A stretch of DNA of 64,000 nucleotides, taken from Posidonia oceanica. Lineage: Eukaryota; Streptophyta; Magnoliopsida; Alismatales; Posidoniaceae. The stretch spans positions 26,696,001 to 26,760,000 of the forward strand of contig JAZBRS010000039.1 of the NCBI GenBank assembly GCA_037176725.1, given 5' to 3'. Shown piece after piece: positions 9,085 through 20,442 of this stretch. Within the stretch, counting starts at the first letter, position 1. Each line of letters starts with the position of its first letter. The position numbers and the translations under genes are program-made. The notes under the pieces were generated by a model. The model was not told the DNA's origin. It saw nothing but the letters and a program-made list of their open reading frames with translations, and ran no database searches.

Positions 9085-11509
9085 TGTCTGTTGCCCTCTG
9101 GATCGAGTGGGGGCTTCCGGCGGGTAGCTGAGGCTTCGGCGATGGGTTCTGGATGGTCGGAAGGGTCTGTGGATTGCAGTAGACGGAGATTGGCGTTGGG
9201 TTGATTTCGGACCGAAAATGGGGACGACTGTTTGTTGTAGGGGGTTTGGTCTGTGAGGGGAGCTGGAGGTGAAGCAAGGCGGGGTTGGAAAGGTAGTGTT
9301 CTGGGGATTAACCGGGCAGAGTTTGGGGAGGAAAGGTGGTCTGTGGAGTTGTGAATTCTGAGGTGGAAGAGAGTTGGGTTCTGCCGGATCTCCGGTGGAT
9401 TGAAGAGGAAAGCTGGGCTCGTTTCGCTGTGGGAAGGAGGGGAAGGTTTGCAGGAAGTTCGGGTGAGATTCGGGGGTGAAATTCGATGGATTCAGAAGGT
9501 GTTTCAGCTTCTGGTTTCCTGTTGAAGGAAGAGGCCGAACTCGGGTATTTCTGGGTGGTTTTCAGAGGATGTTCTGCCCTCTCTCTCGCTGGGGGTTCGC
9601 TCCGGAATCGTCGTGCTCTCTCTGGGATTTTTCCGGATGAACTCCTCTGATTTTCTCCCCTCCTTTCCCTCCTGTTTTCATCCTGATTTCCCTCCTCTCT
9701 GCCATTGATCTGACGACTCCTCTCCTTGCTCTTGCAGGTCTGCCGCATTGAATGCTCCGGCGTGGCGATGGCAGGAGGCACGGACGGAGTTCGGCGCGAG
9801 CAGGAGATGGCAGGAGGGCAGAGGCGCAGGCCAGCGGCTACTGTAGCTGGTGGCAGGCGCGCGGGAGGAGGACGAAGACGGAGGCACTGTTGCTGTGGGC
9901 TGCGGGCTGAAGAAAGAAAAAAGAAAAGAAAGGGGAAATGGGCCGGTGAGCCCAGTAAGGAGGAAAAAAGAAAAGATAAAAGGAAGAGAGAAAGAAAAAT
10001 GGAAATAAAAATAGGAAAAAATAGGATAAAAATAAGTAAAAATATTGGATGGCTTGAGTTGCAGGTTAGATGTTTGATCGGATTTTTTAATGACCGTTTT
10101 TAGGTTAATTAGTGTGTTTTAGGCTTGATTAGGGTTTTAGGGTTTTATTTTGTTTTTGATTTGTTTCCCACTTGATTAGGGGTTGGTTAAATTCTTTTAA
10201 ATTGTTTTTAAAATTGTGTTTTCTTGTTAAGTATTTTAGGATGTTAATTAGGATTTTTAGGATTTATTTTCATATTATTTTGAGTGGGTTTTGGGGCTTT
10301 AGTTCTAGTCTTTTATGTCTTCCCTTTTTAAGTCTTTTGACCTAGGTTTTTGACTTTTATTTGTTAATTCTTCTTGATGATTTTTAGTTGGATTTTTCCT
10401 GATTTGATTAAGTATTTTAAGTATTTTAACTGTGTTTTTTTCTTTCCTTTCTTAATTAAGTTTTATGTTATTTTTCTTATGTTCATTAGGTTAAGTCTTT
10501 TGTTCTCTTTAATTACTTGTTTTAGTATTTGATTTTTAATTCTTCTCTCTAGGGTTCGTTTTTTAATTCTTTTAGTGGGGTTTTCGTCTTTGGTAGATTC
10601 TGATTTTATTTCAGTTTTTTAGTTGATTTTACAGTATTTTATTTTAGTTTGTTTTGCATTTTTTAGTTTGCATGCTTGATCTTCTTTTTAGCTTGATTTA
10701 ATTAAGCTTAGGTTTTTAATTATTTATTAATGTTTTTTAATTGCTTTTTCTGGGGATTCTGATTTGTTTCTTTTAGGCCTTGGGGTTTTACAGATTTTTA
10801 AGGATTTTTGAGGTTTTTTGCAAAGGAATGAAGAAGAAAAGAAAAAGAAGGAGAAAAGGGGAAAAAAAGGGAATAAAAGGGAAAGAGGTAGGTTTGAGGG
10901 AAAAGATTTTTTTAAAATTCAAGGAAGATGGTAAAAATAAAATAAAAATAGGAATAAGATAGAGAAGGGATAGGAGTACAAAGGGGGCCCGCTGCCAAGC
11001 CAGAAGGAGGGCGAGAAGGGGATGAAAAGAGAGACGATAATCAGGAGAGAGAGAGAGGAGAGAGAAAACGATAATTCCGGAGAGAGAAAACGATAATCCA
11101 GGCAAAAGGGGGTCTTAGGAGTCTCGGAAAAGGGTGAAATTTGGCGGGTGCGGGGTCTAGGGTTTCTAGTTCTGGTTCAGGAATTTTGGTTCAGTTTTGA
11201 GGGAGTTTTGGAGGGGTTTTGAGGTGTAGAAAAGGGGTATTTTCGCCTAAGTTTCCTAGGGTTTTTGGGAGGGGTCTGGTTTGAGATTTTGCAGGCTTTT
11301 TGGTGGGTTTACTAAGTCATCAGGGGTGAGTGCTCCCATGGATTTTGGTGGGTTTTCAGGTTCGGGAAAGGGGGGGAAATCCTAGGTCAAGTTTAGACTT
11401 GTTTTGAGGGGAAAGAAGGAGAGGAAGGTGTAGGTTTGGGTCTGGGTTCGGGTCCAGCAGCCACCGGAAGGCTCCAAACGATCCAGCCTGTCAAAATGGG
11501 GTGTCAACA

Positions 11510-11514
11510 CCCAC
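11510..11514 (+). repeat. Target duplication of solo LTR A, right copy
   Basis: CCCAC follows the LTR end TGTCAACA and matches 4957-4961. Confidence 0.92.
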
Positions 11515-14500
11515 CAGTGCAAGAGTAAAACCAGAGAGTGGACCGAATCCATTCCAGAGTCTCCTCTCCACCTGAAACAGCCTCTGATCTCTTCCTCTTC
11601 ACCCTCCATTTCTAGAAAGGAGAGAGCGAGAAGAGAGCGTCTGAGAGCCACCTTGGCATCCCGGAGAGAACCCTCCAATTCCCTAGCATCCTCCACCCAA
11701 ATCTCTCCTTTCTCTTCTGAAATCCGCAGCAGAACCATCTCCACCTTTTCCAATAATCCAAGCCCGCTTCAAGCCTCCATCCTTCTCCCATTTGCTCCCC
11801 CAAGTTCACCCAACAACTGGCCATCCGCTTCCACCATCCCACTGCCTTTCCACCGCTTGAAACCACTGAAACCTCTTCTGAACACCACCTGCAAAGCCAA
11901 CTCAATCTATTCCATAATTCCCTCCTCCACAGCTCACCGCTTCCTTCCAAAATCCACCCAGAGACTCACCCAACCATCACCTTTCCAGAGCGCCAGACCC
12001 CAAGCCCGGTCGTCCCCTACAGCTTCCAAACTCCACCACAAACACCTAAGTCTCCATCAGACCAAAAATCGACCCAGCTCTCAAACTCCCTCCGTACTCT
12101 CCAGAAGACCAAGCTAGCCATCCAGCTTCGCTCCTCAGACCTCCAGCTTCCTCCCGGAGGGCTCCACTCCACCGGACGAGCAGCAACACTCTCCCCCCGC
12201 CTCCAGCGGCAATCTGACAACCCAAAAAAGCCAACTCTTCACCCGGGCTCCGAAGCTCGCGTCCGATCGTTCCGGAAGCACCAGAAGCACCTCCTGAGGA
12301 CGTCCGGACCACCGCGAGCCACCAGCATCCTCTGCAGCAACCGGACGACGAGCTCCGGCCACCTCCGACACTGCCGAGGTCGGGAGCGCCTTCCGGACAC
12401 GAACACAGGTACCACTCGCTTCCCCCCTCTCTCTCTCCTCCTCCTGCTGCTTCTCCGCCAGTCAGAACCAAGCTCCGAGCCTCCTGGACGCCACAACAGC
12501 TCGCTGGACAGGCCTCCTTCTCCGGCGCCGGCTGCTCTTCCTCCGGACGCTTCGATCAACAGAGCGAGCTCCGGGCCATTCCCAGAGCTCCGGACGATCG
12601 CCGACGTCGTTCTCCGCCCTCCCGCGCATCCTCAGCCTCTCCTGTCAGCGGTGACGAGTACTGCCGGCGCTCTGCTACAGTACTCGTCGCCGTCGACCAA
12701 TTACTGTGCAGTTATTTTATTCCGGCTAAAGTTTTAAGTAAATATTGCATATCTGTTCTAATTTTTTTCATTTTTACATTCCAGTCCTTATTTCATTTAT
12801 TCTGTTTGGTTTTTAATTAAATACTTTGCTAAATTGCATGATCTGTTTATGTTTTTCAGTATTTGCAATGTGGTCCATTTACTGTGCTGTGCTGTTATAT
12901 TATTTTACATTTTAGCCCCTCTGTTTTCGTTTTTTGCATGTAAGTCCTGCACTAAATCATCTCATTTAAATGCATCATCTTTACCATACTGCATTGCATC
13001 CTGGCCCCCTGCATATTTTTATTTTTGCATTTAAGTCCCATGCACTGTAGCAACTTAGGATTATTTTTTTATTTTTGCATACTGCATTGCATATTTTACC
13101 CTCTGCTTTATCATTTTTGCAGTTAGGTCCATTTTAAATGGACAGTAACTATACTGCATGCATTTTAGCTTATTACATTGCATTTTTGACCCTGATCTTT
13201 TTAAAAATTGCACTGTGGTCCTGTTATTTAATTTTCAGAGCATGTTTTCCATACTAAATTGCATTTTTAGCCCCTGCATGATTTCAAAATCACACCTAGG
13301 TCCTGGCATGTTTTAAAAAATCATGTGAAAAGACCATTTTACCCCTAGGTTGCATCTTAGCTCCAATGCCTACCAAATTACATGCAGACCTTCCACTAGC
13401 ATTCCCAGACTCCCTGGAACCTTGTTTTCTGGAAAATTTGCATTTTAGACCCTAGTTTTTTTAAAAATTACTTTCTGACCCATTTCTACTTTTAAAACCT
13501 CTTTTAAAGCATACCTTCTTTTCAAAACAACTTTCTGAACCTAGTTTTTGCCAAATAGACCTCTGTCCTCCCCTGTTTTCAAAATCCTTTCCCATGGAAC
13601 CCTGTTTTCTGGGAAATTTGCATTTTAGCCCCTTTTCTTTTTCAAAATGCCTTCTGAACTCCTGGTTTCTCCCAGTTTCTTCTCTTTGCTTTTTCTTGCT
13701 TTTGCATGCATCCTGCACTCATCTAGTCTTGCATTTTAGCATCTTTCTGCACACACTAAGCACTTTTAGCTCCCTTTCACTTGGGAGGACCTCTTGCACA
13801 TCCCTAGGACCTCCTGAACACCTAGATCCATTCTTCTCCCCTGTTCTGGCCCTTCTGCCTTGAAGCCGCGATATCTTCCAATCCAGCCGTTGGATCTTCT
13901 CAAGTAAGCTACCCAGGCGACCGCGGCAAGGCGCTCTTCAGCATGGACCAGGCAGATCTCCGATCAGGCTCCCGGTTTCCAGGTATGTCTCCCTGAACCC
14001 TTGCATTGCATTTGCATACCATTTGCACAGTTTTCTTCGTTTTCGCTTTCTGTCTCTTTGAGCATGTAGAATAGGGCCTCCCCTTTTTGCTTCTATCTTC
14101 CAATCCCCGTTTCACGTACCCTTAAGTGTTTTGCGTTGAGTTTTTCCTGGATCTATCACTTAATGTGGCTTTCTTCCCCCTGTTCCACGATCCGATCGCA
14201 TCGCGAGCTTTGGGCAGCATGCGAGATACATCGTGGAACGGTTTAGTGGGAAACAGTCGCTAAGAGGTGGTAATCCCTCCGTTTGCACACTCTCCCCTCT
14301 GTAGGTCTTCACACCTATTCTGAGTGGTCCTAAACGACGTCTGTCTTTACACACACGTTGTTTTGATTCCCTTTTGGCCTCTTCTAATCTCTTTCTGCAT
14401 TTTTGCATTCGCATGGCTTTTCCGAGGTTTTTGCTTCGCTGTTTTGGCACCGTTTCGCGTGCCTGCTCTCGCTTTTGCACCGTTTCGTGTGCCCTTCTGT

Positions 14501-15331
14501 TTTCTTGCCTTGTTTTGTGCGCTGCCTTGTTTTCCCGCTTGTTTTGCGTGCCGGTTTCGTTCTTTTGCACTATTTTGCGTGCCATTCTGTTTTCTTGTCT
14601 TGTTTTGTGCGCCGTTTTCGCTCTTTTGCATCGTTTTGCGTGCCTTTCTTGTTTCTCGCCTTGTTTTGCGTGTTTTACGCCGTTTTCCTTCGCATGTCGA
14701 TTGCATTGCATGGTTTCCTCGTTGTTTTGCTTTCTCGCTTGCATTTGCATATAGGGCTGTGATGCTTACTGTCTGGAGTTCTCACGAGCTAGGTTTCGCC
14801 TAATTCGGAACACAGACAGCGCAGCTGAGCACTTAGAGAGCACGTTTACTTCTTTGCTTTGTTTCTCCCCACTTAGAACACACCTTGAGCATCCATTCAG
14901 GCATTTATAGGCACATAGGCATTCAATCCTGCATTTTCCTGCGTATGCGAGCGTAAGCCTAGAAAGACCGATTTTCGGGCGTGTCGGGGGTGCCTAACAC
15001 CTTCCCCGCACGTAACAGGAGTCCTTACCCTGTCTTTTGGCCTGCAATGACCATACTGCCCTTATCTTAGGCTAGAGTCATTTCATTTGCATTTGTTTGC
15101 ATCTGTTTTCCTTTGCATTGCTCTGCTTTGCATTTCTTGCTCGGTTTTGCGCGTTAATTCGCGCATTACCCCGGTTTTCCTCGTCTTCCGTTAATAGACG
15201 TGGTGGCGACTCTGATGTGTCTTATCTTTCCTTTTTCTCCTCGATTCCAAGTGTTTTCGAGTTGAGCCTCTTCCTCGGATCTCAATCGCCGCTGGGATAT
15301 AGCAAGCCTGATTCCGATCGGGATCGCTACA

Positions 15332-16087
15332 CACTCCACCTCAATCCCTACCTTTCTCTCCACCAAACAACCCTCTATCACCACCATTCCATCAAACACA
15401 TGGGCACCTAAACCAAGGGCAATGCCTCGCGCCAGGGCTGGACCTTAAAAGAATGATCTCTGAAGCACTGATAGTGGCAGGGGTTACATCTAAAGCACCA
15501 GTAGGATTTGACACATCCAAATTCCCTCATTTTGTTCTTCCACCTAGATTCAAATTGCCAAAAATTAGGAAATACAGTGGAACAGAGGATCTGAGAGGCC
15601 ATCTAGCCACATTGGGCTTACTATGGATGCTCTACCCTATCAGTATGACAATGGGCTTACTTTGTACCTCTTCTTCAAGAGCTGGGAGGGAGAAGCACTG
15701 AGATGGTTCAACACACTCACAGTATATGATCTTAGTAACTTCAAGATGGTCCAGGAAAAATTTCTACTCCAATACAGCCATGGCATCCAGCACGAGCCCA
15801 CAATGAGTGACCTCCTCGCTGAAAAGATGAAACGTGATGAGGAGTTTGCCACTTTTGCAAGCAGATGGAGAGACATGGCTGTAAGGTCCAAATGCTACAT
15901 TCCTAAAAGCCAAGCAGTTGAGGTCATTTCCCAAAACACTACAGGAGCACTCAGAACAGGGCTACTGATTAGTGACCTCCAAACATACCCTCAACTGTAC
16001 GAGCGTGCTGCAAGAGTCCTCCGTCACAAAGAAGACTTACCATTCTTAGAGTTCAAGGGGAGGGGCAAGAAGAAGACCGCCGGCTAT
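15332..16087 (+). pseudogene. Element H, gag fragment 1 (Tat-lineage capsid region)
   Basis: The first about 100 bases have no clear frame. From about 15440 the translation resembles Tat-lineage gag: FVLPPRFKLPKIRKYSG is followed, after a frameshift near 15610-15625, by LRWFNTLTVYDLSNFK, EEFATFASRWRDMA and a basic stretch KGRGKKK. It is broken on the left by the E0 LTR end (15331), by the internal frameshift, and on the right by E2 (16088). The gag continues at 54547 after the E2 target duplication. The sequence differs clearly from the gag of E1, so H is a different and older family. It is not functional. Confidence 0.75.
16083..16087 (+). repeat. Target duplication of E2, left copy
   Basis: GCTAT precedes TGTAGACACCCC. 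The same five bases follow the E2 end at 54542-54546. Confidence 0.85.
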
Positions 16088-16109
16088 TGTAGACACCCCA
16101 TTTTGACAC

Positions 16110-16866
16110 CTAGTGGGAGGATCTTGTCGCCATATGATAGAGGCCCCAAGAGCCATTCGGGGAGTATGTCGGTCGATGGCGCTCCAAACCTGCCCAGGTC
16201 AAAGATAGACCCTCCAAAGAGGAATCTATCGAGATGATCATAAAAGGGGCACTGCCAGCGACTGGGACCCTACTTTGCATTCAGCACATCACTAGTCATG
16301 CATCGCTGATTAGGGCTGGCGCCCGTGTGGAAAGCTCACTATGAAGTAGGCATTTCCCCACACTTTCTGCATTGGCTAGGCAGGCCAACACCAGCAACCG
16401 CAGCAGCAACAACGACAACAACTCCGCTCCCAACTGCTCCGAGCAGCTCACCGAAGCATACGCCGATCCTCTCGAAGAGCCTGCCTATGCAGAAAGTCAG
16501 CTAGACCTTTTTCCGCTAGAGTACACACCTAACTATGCATCCACTGCACACACTACCACTGTCGAGCTCGTGTATCACATCGCATCCGCTCGGCAAGGAC
16601 TCAAACTAGTGCAAAGACGACCTCGTTGGGCTGAGTGTGATTACACCCCTCTGCCCAGACCACTGAGAGTAATCTTCCCTCATGTTGAGTCGCTCTTGAG
16701 ATTCCTGGCTGTCCGTCTGTCATCGAATCCCCCTCCGTGGTGGCATGGCATGGATCAGTTCTGCAGTTTCCATCGGGCCACTGGGCACTCGACGGATGAC
16801 TGCCTCACTCTCCGGGATGCCGTTCAGTGCCTGATTGATCGCAGGATCATCAGCGTTGATAAGTAG
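16110..16866 (+). pseudogene. E2 gag remnant with CCHC zinc knuckle
   Basis: From about 16110 the DNA aligns by eye with E1 gag from about 28880, sharing CATTCGGGGAGTATGTCGG-like and ATAGACCCTCCAAAGAGGA-like blocks. A TGA interrupts the frame near 16341. The open part from 16372 runs to the stop at 16864-16866. It carries an N/S-rich linker and the knuckle CSFHRATGHSTDDC near the end, spaced C-X2-H-X4-H-X4-C. In the family this region binds RNA during packaging. This copy lacks the N-terminal two thirds and is dead. Confidence 0.75.
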
Positions 16867-17435
16867 GAAGCCCCACTTGCACATACACCTACACTTGCAC
16901 TCGCACAACCTAGTGTAGTCGACCCTTCCCCTTCCGAGCCTGTAGGCTTCGCAGTTGCTGGAACCTTGGGGGTCTATAGCAGACTTTTTTTAGTCCAGTT
17001 CCGTCCTAGTGGATCCCTCCAATCCCATCGGCACAATCTCCTTTTCCTCCTTTTCCTAGCTCATCCGAGGGACGCTCGGAGATGCAGCGGCAGCGTCGAC
17101 AGCGAGCCTAGTTGCAGCACCATCGAGATTAGCTGCTCCTCTCACCTTAGTAGCCCCAGTGCTCCCTGCACTGCTGTTAGTAGCCCTAGTGCTCCCTACA
17201 CGGCCAACAGTGGACCTCGCCGACAGCATCAGCTGCGTAGGAATGGGCCCAGCACCTCCCTCTCGAGGTCACTGACAGCTAAGTCCCTCTTACCTCTTTT
17301 TTGATTCTGCACTGTCTTTTCTTTTCGTTTTGTTTTGTTTCTTTGCATTTTCTTGTTTTGTCAGAAAATCATAAAAAACATAAAATCAGCAAAAACCTAA
17401 AAACATGCATTCCTTTCTTCCTTTGTATTATCTCG
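16867..17435 (+). other. E2 post-gag segment, no intact gene
   Basis: The first about 100 bases resemble the start of the E1 protease region (histidine- and threonine-rich, ACACTTGCACTCGCACAAC). The rest is P/S-rich sequence without family match, then an A-rich stretch near 17366-17405. A large deletion joining the protease start to the 3' UTR is the simplest reading. Confidence 0.5.
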
Positions 17436-17439
17436 CATT

Positions 17440-17655
17440 CATTCAGCAGGCTGGCAGCCCAAACTACTTGGTGATAGGTCCGTTAACCTATCATCATCGG
17501 GCTAATATCCCTAACTATTCGGCGATAGGTCCATTAACCTATCACCATCAGGCTGATATCCCTAACTATCTGGCGATGGGTCCGTCAACTCATCGTTGGG
17601 CTGATATCCCTAACTATTCGGCAATAGGTCCATCAACCTATCATCCTTTGTACGT
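17440..17655 (+). repeat. E2 hairpin-unit array, about 50-bp unit, 4 copies
   Basis: Each unit is GGCTGATATCCCTAACTATC-like followed by GGCGATAGGTCCATTAACCT and ATC. Both halves are short inverted repeats (GATA/TATC and GATAGG/CCTATC). One unit carries GATGGG/CTCATC instead. Confidence 0.85.
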
Positions 17656-19074
17656 ATCTATCATTCTCTGCATACATTTGTCATCTTCTGCATATAGACG
17701 ACATCTCTTGCATCCTGTAAAATACAAAAGCACCAAAAAAATCAAGAAAATCTAAAAACACCAAAAATATTTTCTTCGCCTTGCTACTGGTTTTCCCTTT
17801 TATGTTTTCCTAAACCAAAAACAATAAAATTACAAAACCAATGCAAAAACCCAAAAACATGCTTGTCCCTTCCCCTTTCTAAAAAATACAAAACCCACAA
17901 ACATTTGTATAATCAGGAACCTGGCTTTGGACAAACAAGCAGCACCTAGAGGGTGCCAAGCATTGACCATCTCAGGCGGAACTCACCCGAGCAGTGCCAT
18001 CTCTTGCATGTGGCCACAGAGTGAGACTGAGAGCAGAATAGAGCATCTCGTGGAGTTTCAAAACTCCCCAAGCGAGATCCACCTTATCAAGAGAGTCCAT
18101 CGAACATGGAGAGGACCAAAGCAGAGCAGAGCATAGCCAGAGGCTATCTACACATTGTAGAGGCTGAAGGTGTACGCCGATCAGCCGAACTCTCAATGCT
18201 TCATCCGGGACCGCTACACCAAGAGGGCGAAACCATGCATATCCAAAAGAATAGAGATCATGTGAGCAGAAAAAAAAAATGATAACATGATATGCATGCT
18301 AGGCACAAAAGAAAAATGAAGACAGAAGTTCAAGAAAGAAGGCGCTCAAGAGAGGAGTGACTTGGACGAGCATCGAAGCCCCCTCAGCTATCAGCTTCAA
18401 GCACTACAATGGCAACTGCACGGGATACATCATCAGGAGGACCTGGCCCCACCCTCCGAGCGCAGCAACACGCTCCAATCTCCTGTGCAGACAACAATTA
18501 CCTCCCTGGCAGGCTAGATGCAACTCTAGTCACTCAAGAGGGGAAAAGAAATATCATTCTGTGAGCATCAAAAGCGGTAGTCGGTCCCCGAGAAATTGAG
18601 ATAGAGGCTGTGAAGGTACATCCAACGCTTTTGCTACTAACCTGTAGCCAAAGGCTATACACGCAAAGCTAAGGCCTCATCCTGGACTAAGAGTGAGAAT
18701 GAAAGCCACCGACCACAACTCGGCTTGGCGTTGCTCGAGGATCAAGTCTCCTGAGTTGGAAAATGCAGAAGCACCCTCTCGGCACAGCTGCTTTTGAGTC
18801 CAAAGTCACCAAAACATGCATGCTGTAATATTTTTCTATCTTCTCTTCTCCCTGTTTTTGAAAACTGGAGCCAAGGATGAGCACTTTTTTCTTCCTCGCT
18901 CAGACGCTCCGTGCTTTTCAAAATTTGCCGCCCACCTCGTTGGGTAAGTCTGTGATGACCGGCATGTCCCTTGCTTGTCACTCTATGACGCTGCATCGCA
19001 TGCTCACACTGAGACCATTGCACACTCACCGCGGTGGGTTCCTGTCTTCTCTCTGCATTATTCTGCATTTCCAA
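17656..19074 (+). other. E2 spacer between arrays, no gene recognised
   Basis: A/T-rich at first (17700-17900), then mixed sequence. No frame exceeds about 110 codons and none resembles a known family. A phrase near 18860 (TGAAAACTGGAGCCAAGGAT) recalls the non-coding spacer after integrase in E1, so this is probably decayed 3' non-coding sequence. Confidence 0.5.
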
Positions 19075-20175
19075 CATCGGGCTAGCACCCCTAACTACTC
19101 GGCGATGGGTCCGTCAACCTATCATTTTGCATTCGGTCTGGTAGCCCTAACTGCTCGGCAATGGCTCTGTTAACCTATCACTCTGCATCCATCTGCATCA
19201 GGCTGGCAGCCCTAACTGCTCGGTTGACGCTCGTTAAAATGTCATCCCGCATTCCCGTGCTGCATCCGGGCTAATATCCCTAACTATTCGGCGATAGGTC
19301 CATCAACTTATCATCCATTCATTCATCCATCCATCCATCCTTGCATTTCGATGCCACGGGCGCTTCCGCTATCCCTTGGTATCATCCTTGATACCAGGGG
19401 CATCTTTTTTGCTGCCTAGTGGTATTGTCCCCCCTCATCTCATCGGACTGGCAACCCTAACTGCTCGGTGATAGGTCCGATAACCTATCACCTTGCATTT
19501 TTCCTGCATTATCCCATTGCATTCCCCACCGGCATTACACATTGCACGGTGAGCCCTTACATCAATCTCACTGCATTCGGGTTGGTACCCCAAACTACTC
19601 GGCTGACAAACTCGTTAGTTTTGTCTCCACCTTGCATTTTGATGCCATGGGCACTTCAGCTGTCCCCTGGTATCGTTCACTGATACCAGGGGCATCTTTA
19701 TTTTGCTTCCCCATGGTATCCCATTTCCATCTGCATCGGGCTGACATCCCCAACTATTACGGGAGCGTCTACAGACCTCTACCACATCTTCGGGTATAGT
19801 ATTCCTGTTGCATTCGTGGTTACAAGTCCTCCCACTTGTCACCACCTCTCTTGCCTAACAAGCTCGCTGGCCTGTCAATGCCTTCGATACTAGGTACGTC
19901 TGGCAGCCCCTTGGTATCATCTCACCCCCATTCGGGCTGATAGCCCCAACTATCCGGTGATGAGTCCGTCAACTCCTCGTCGGGCTGATAGCCCTAACTA
20001 TCAGGTGATGAGTCCGTCAACTCCTCGTCGGGCTGATAGCCCTAACTATCCGGTGATGAGTTTGTTAACTCCTCAGCAGGCCGATAGCCCTAACTATCCG
20101 TTGATGAGTCCATCAACTCCTCAGAGGGCCGATACTCCCTAACTATCCGACAATAGGTCCGTTAACTTATCACCC
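19075..20175 (+). repeat. E2 array of variable hairpin units
   Basis: Repeats of the same grammar as 17440-17655 but more varied. They include GCAG/CTGC (19206-19219), GACAAA/TTTGTC (19605-19625), CCCTTGGTATC/GATACCAGGGG (19373-19400, one G-T pair), CCCCTGGTATC/GATACCAGGGG (19664-19692, perfect) and a series of GATAGCCCTAACTATC plus GATGAGTCCGTCAACTCCTC units (19930-20120). A CATC tetranucleotide run lies near 19320-19342. Confidence 0.85.
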
Positions 20176-20234
20176 CTTCGTTGTAGTGTAATAACATTCT
20201 GTTGCATGGCATTAGCATCTCATCATCACACGAA

Positions 20235-20410
20235 CATCGCACGCTTAGGATCCGAACCTTTGGCTCGTGTATTGCCTAAGGTATCATCCTCGATACCCGC
20301 AAGACTTTCGTAGCTTGTCGGCTTTGGATGGCACCTGCAGTAGTGCGCGGCCTCGGGATTGTTTTCTCGATTTCGCATGCTCGGCGTTTCATTGTATATA
20401 CCTTGCATCT
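20235..20410 (+). repeat. E2 repeat of about 180 bp, first copy (array split by E1)
   Basis: The unit contains CGCTTAGGATCCGAACC, TATTGCCTAAGGTATCATCC, CGCAAGACTTTCGTAGCTTG and TCGGCTTTGGATGGCAC. Two further copies follow the E1 insertion at about 53435-53605 and 53625-53790. It also holds a GGTATC-atcctc-GATACC hairpin that is degraded in the later copies. Confidence 0.8.
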
Positions 20411-20437
20411 CATTACATAACATCAGCATCTCATTTG

Positions 20438-20442
20438 CATAT
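20438..20442 (+). repeat. Target duplication of E1, left copy
   Basis: CATAT precedes TGTTGACACC. The same five bases follow the 3' LTR at 53365-53369. Confidence 0.95.

Larger units (their letters stand above)
4962..11509 (-). mobile_element. Solo LTR 'A', reverse orientation, 6548 bp
   Basis: Read on the minus strand, this is one LTR with TG...CA ends, TGTTGACACCCCATTTTGAC... to ...GGGATTACTACA, and no internal region. Both junctions carry the 5-bp duplication CCCAC, so it is a solo LTR left by LTR-LTR recombination after a full insertion. The end beyond GATTCCGATCGG has about 55 extra bases compared with E1 (subtype II, shared with C and E2). It is longer than the other LTRs mainly because its CGTTTTGCGTGCC repeat expanded to about 1.4 kb. 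No coding capacity is recognised. Confidence 0.92.
1..15331 (+). mobile_element. Element E0: 3' part of a Tat/Ogre-like LTR retrotransposon, cut by the window edge
   Basis: The left part (1-3003) has the same order of tandem arrays and the same polypurine end as the 3' UTR of the complete element E1 at 44.8-47.6 kb. A 3' LTR follows at 3004. The LTR opens TGTTGACACCCCATCTTGG and closes GATCGGGATCGCTACA at 15331, exactly as the E1 LTRs do. Removing the reverse solo LTR inside it gives an LTR of 5775 bp, against 5780 and 5778 bp for E1. The coding region and 5' LTR lie outside the window, so the left target duplication cannot be checked. The right flank is the gag remnant of H, so E0 apparently inserted into H. 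Confidence 0.88.
3004..15331 (+). repeat. E0 3' LTR (subtype I), interrupted by solo LTR A
   Basis: The LTR consists of 3004-4961 and 11515-15331, 5775 bp in all, with TG...CA ends. Order along it: C/A-rich segment with telobox motifs; CT microsatellite near 3430-3490; A-rich segment (3700-4490); TATAA at 4890; GC-rich segment (11.5-12.7 kb); degenerate TTTGCATTTTAG repeats (12.75-13.7 kb); CGTTTTGCGTGCC repeats (14.44-14.75 kb); conserved terminal block with a fossil primer-binding site at 15204. The last bases GATCGGGATCGCTACA define the subtype shared with E1 and D. Confidence 0.9.

Noticed and set aside
19958..20130. TGATGAGTCCGT words resembling the hammerhead ribozyme core
   Set aside because: The following bases do not form stem II and the GAAA part is absent. 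The words are part of the GATGAG...CTCCTC hairpin units.
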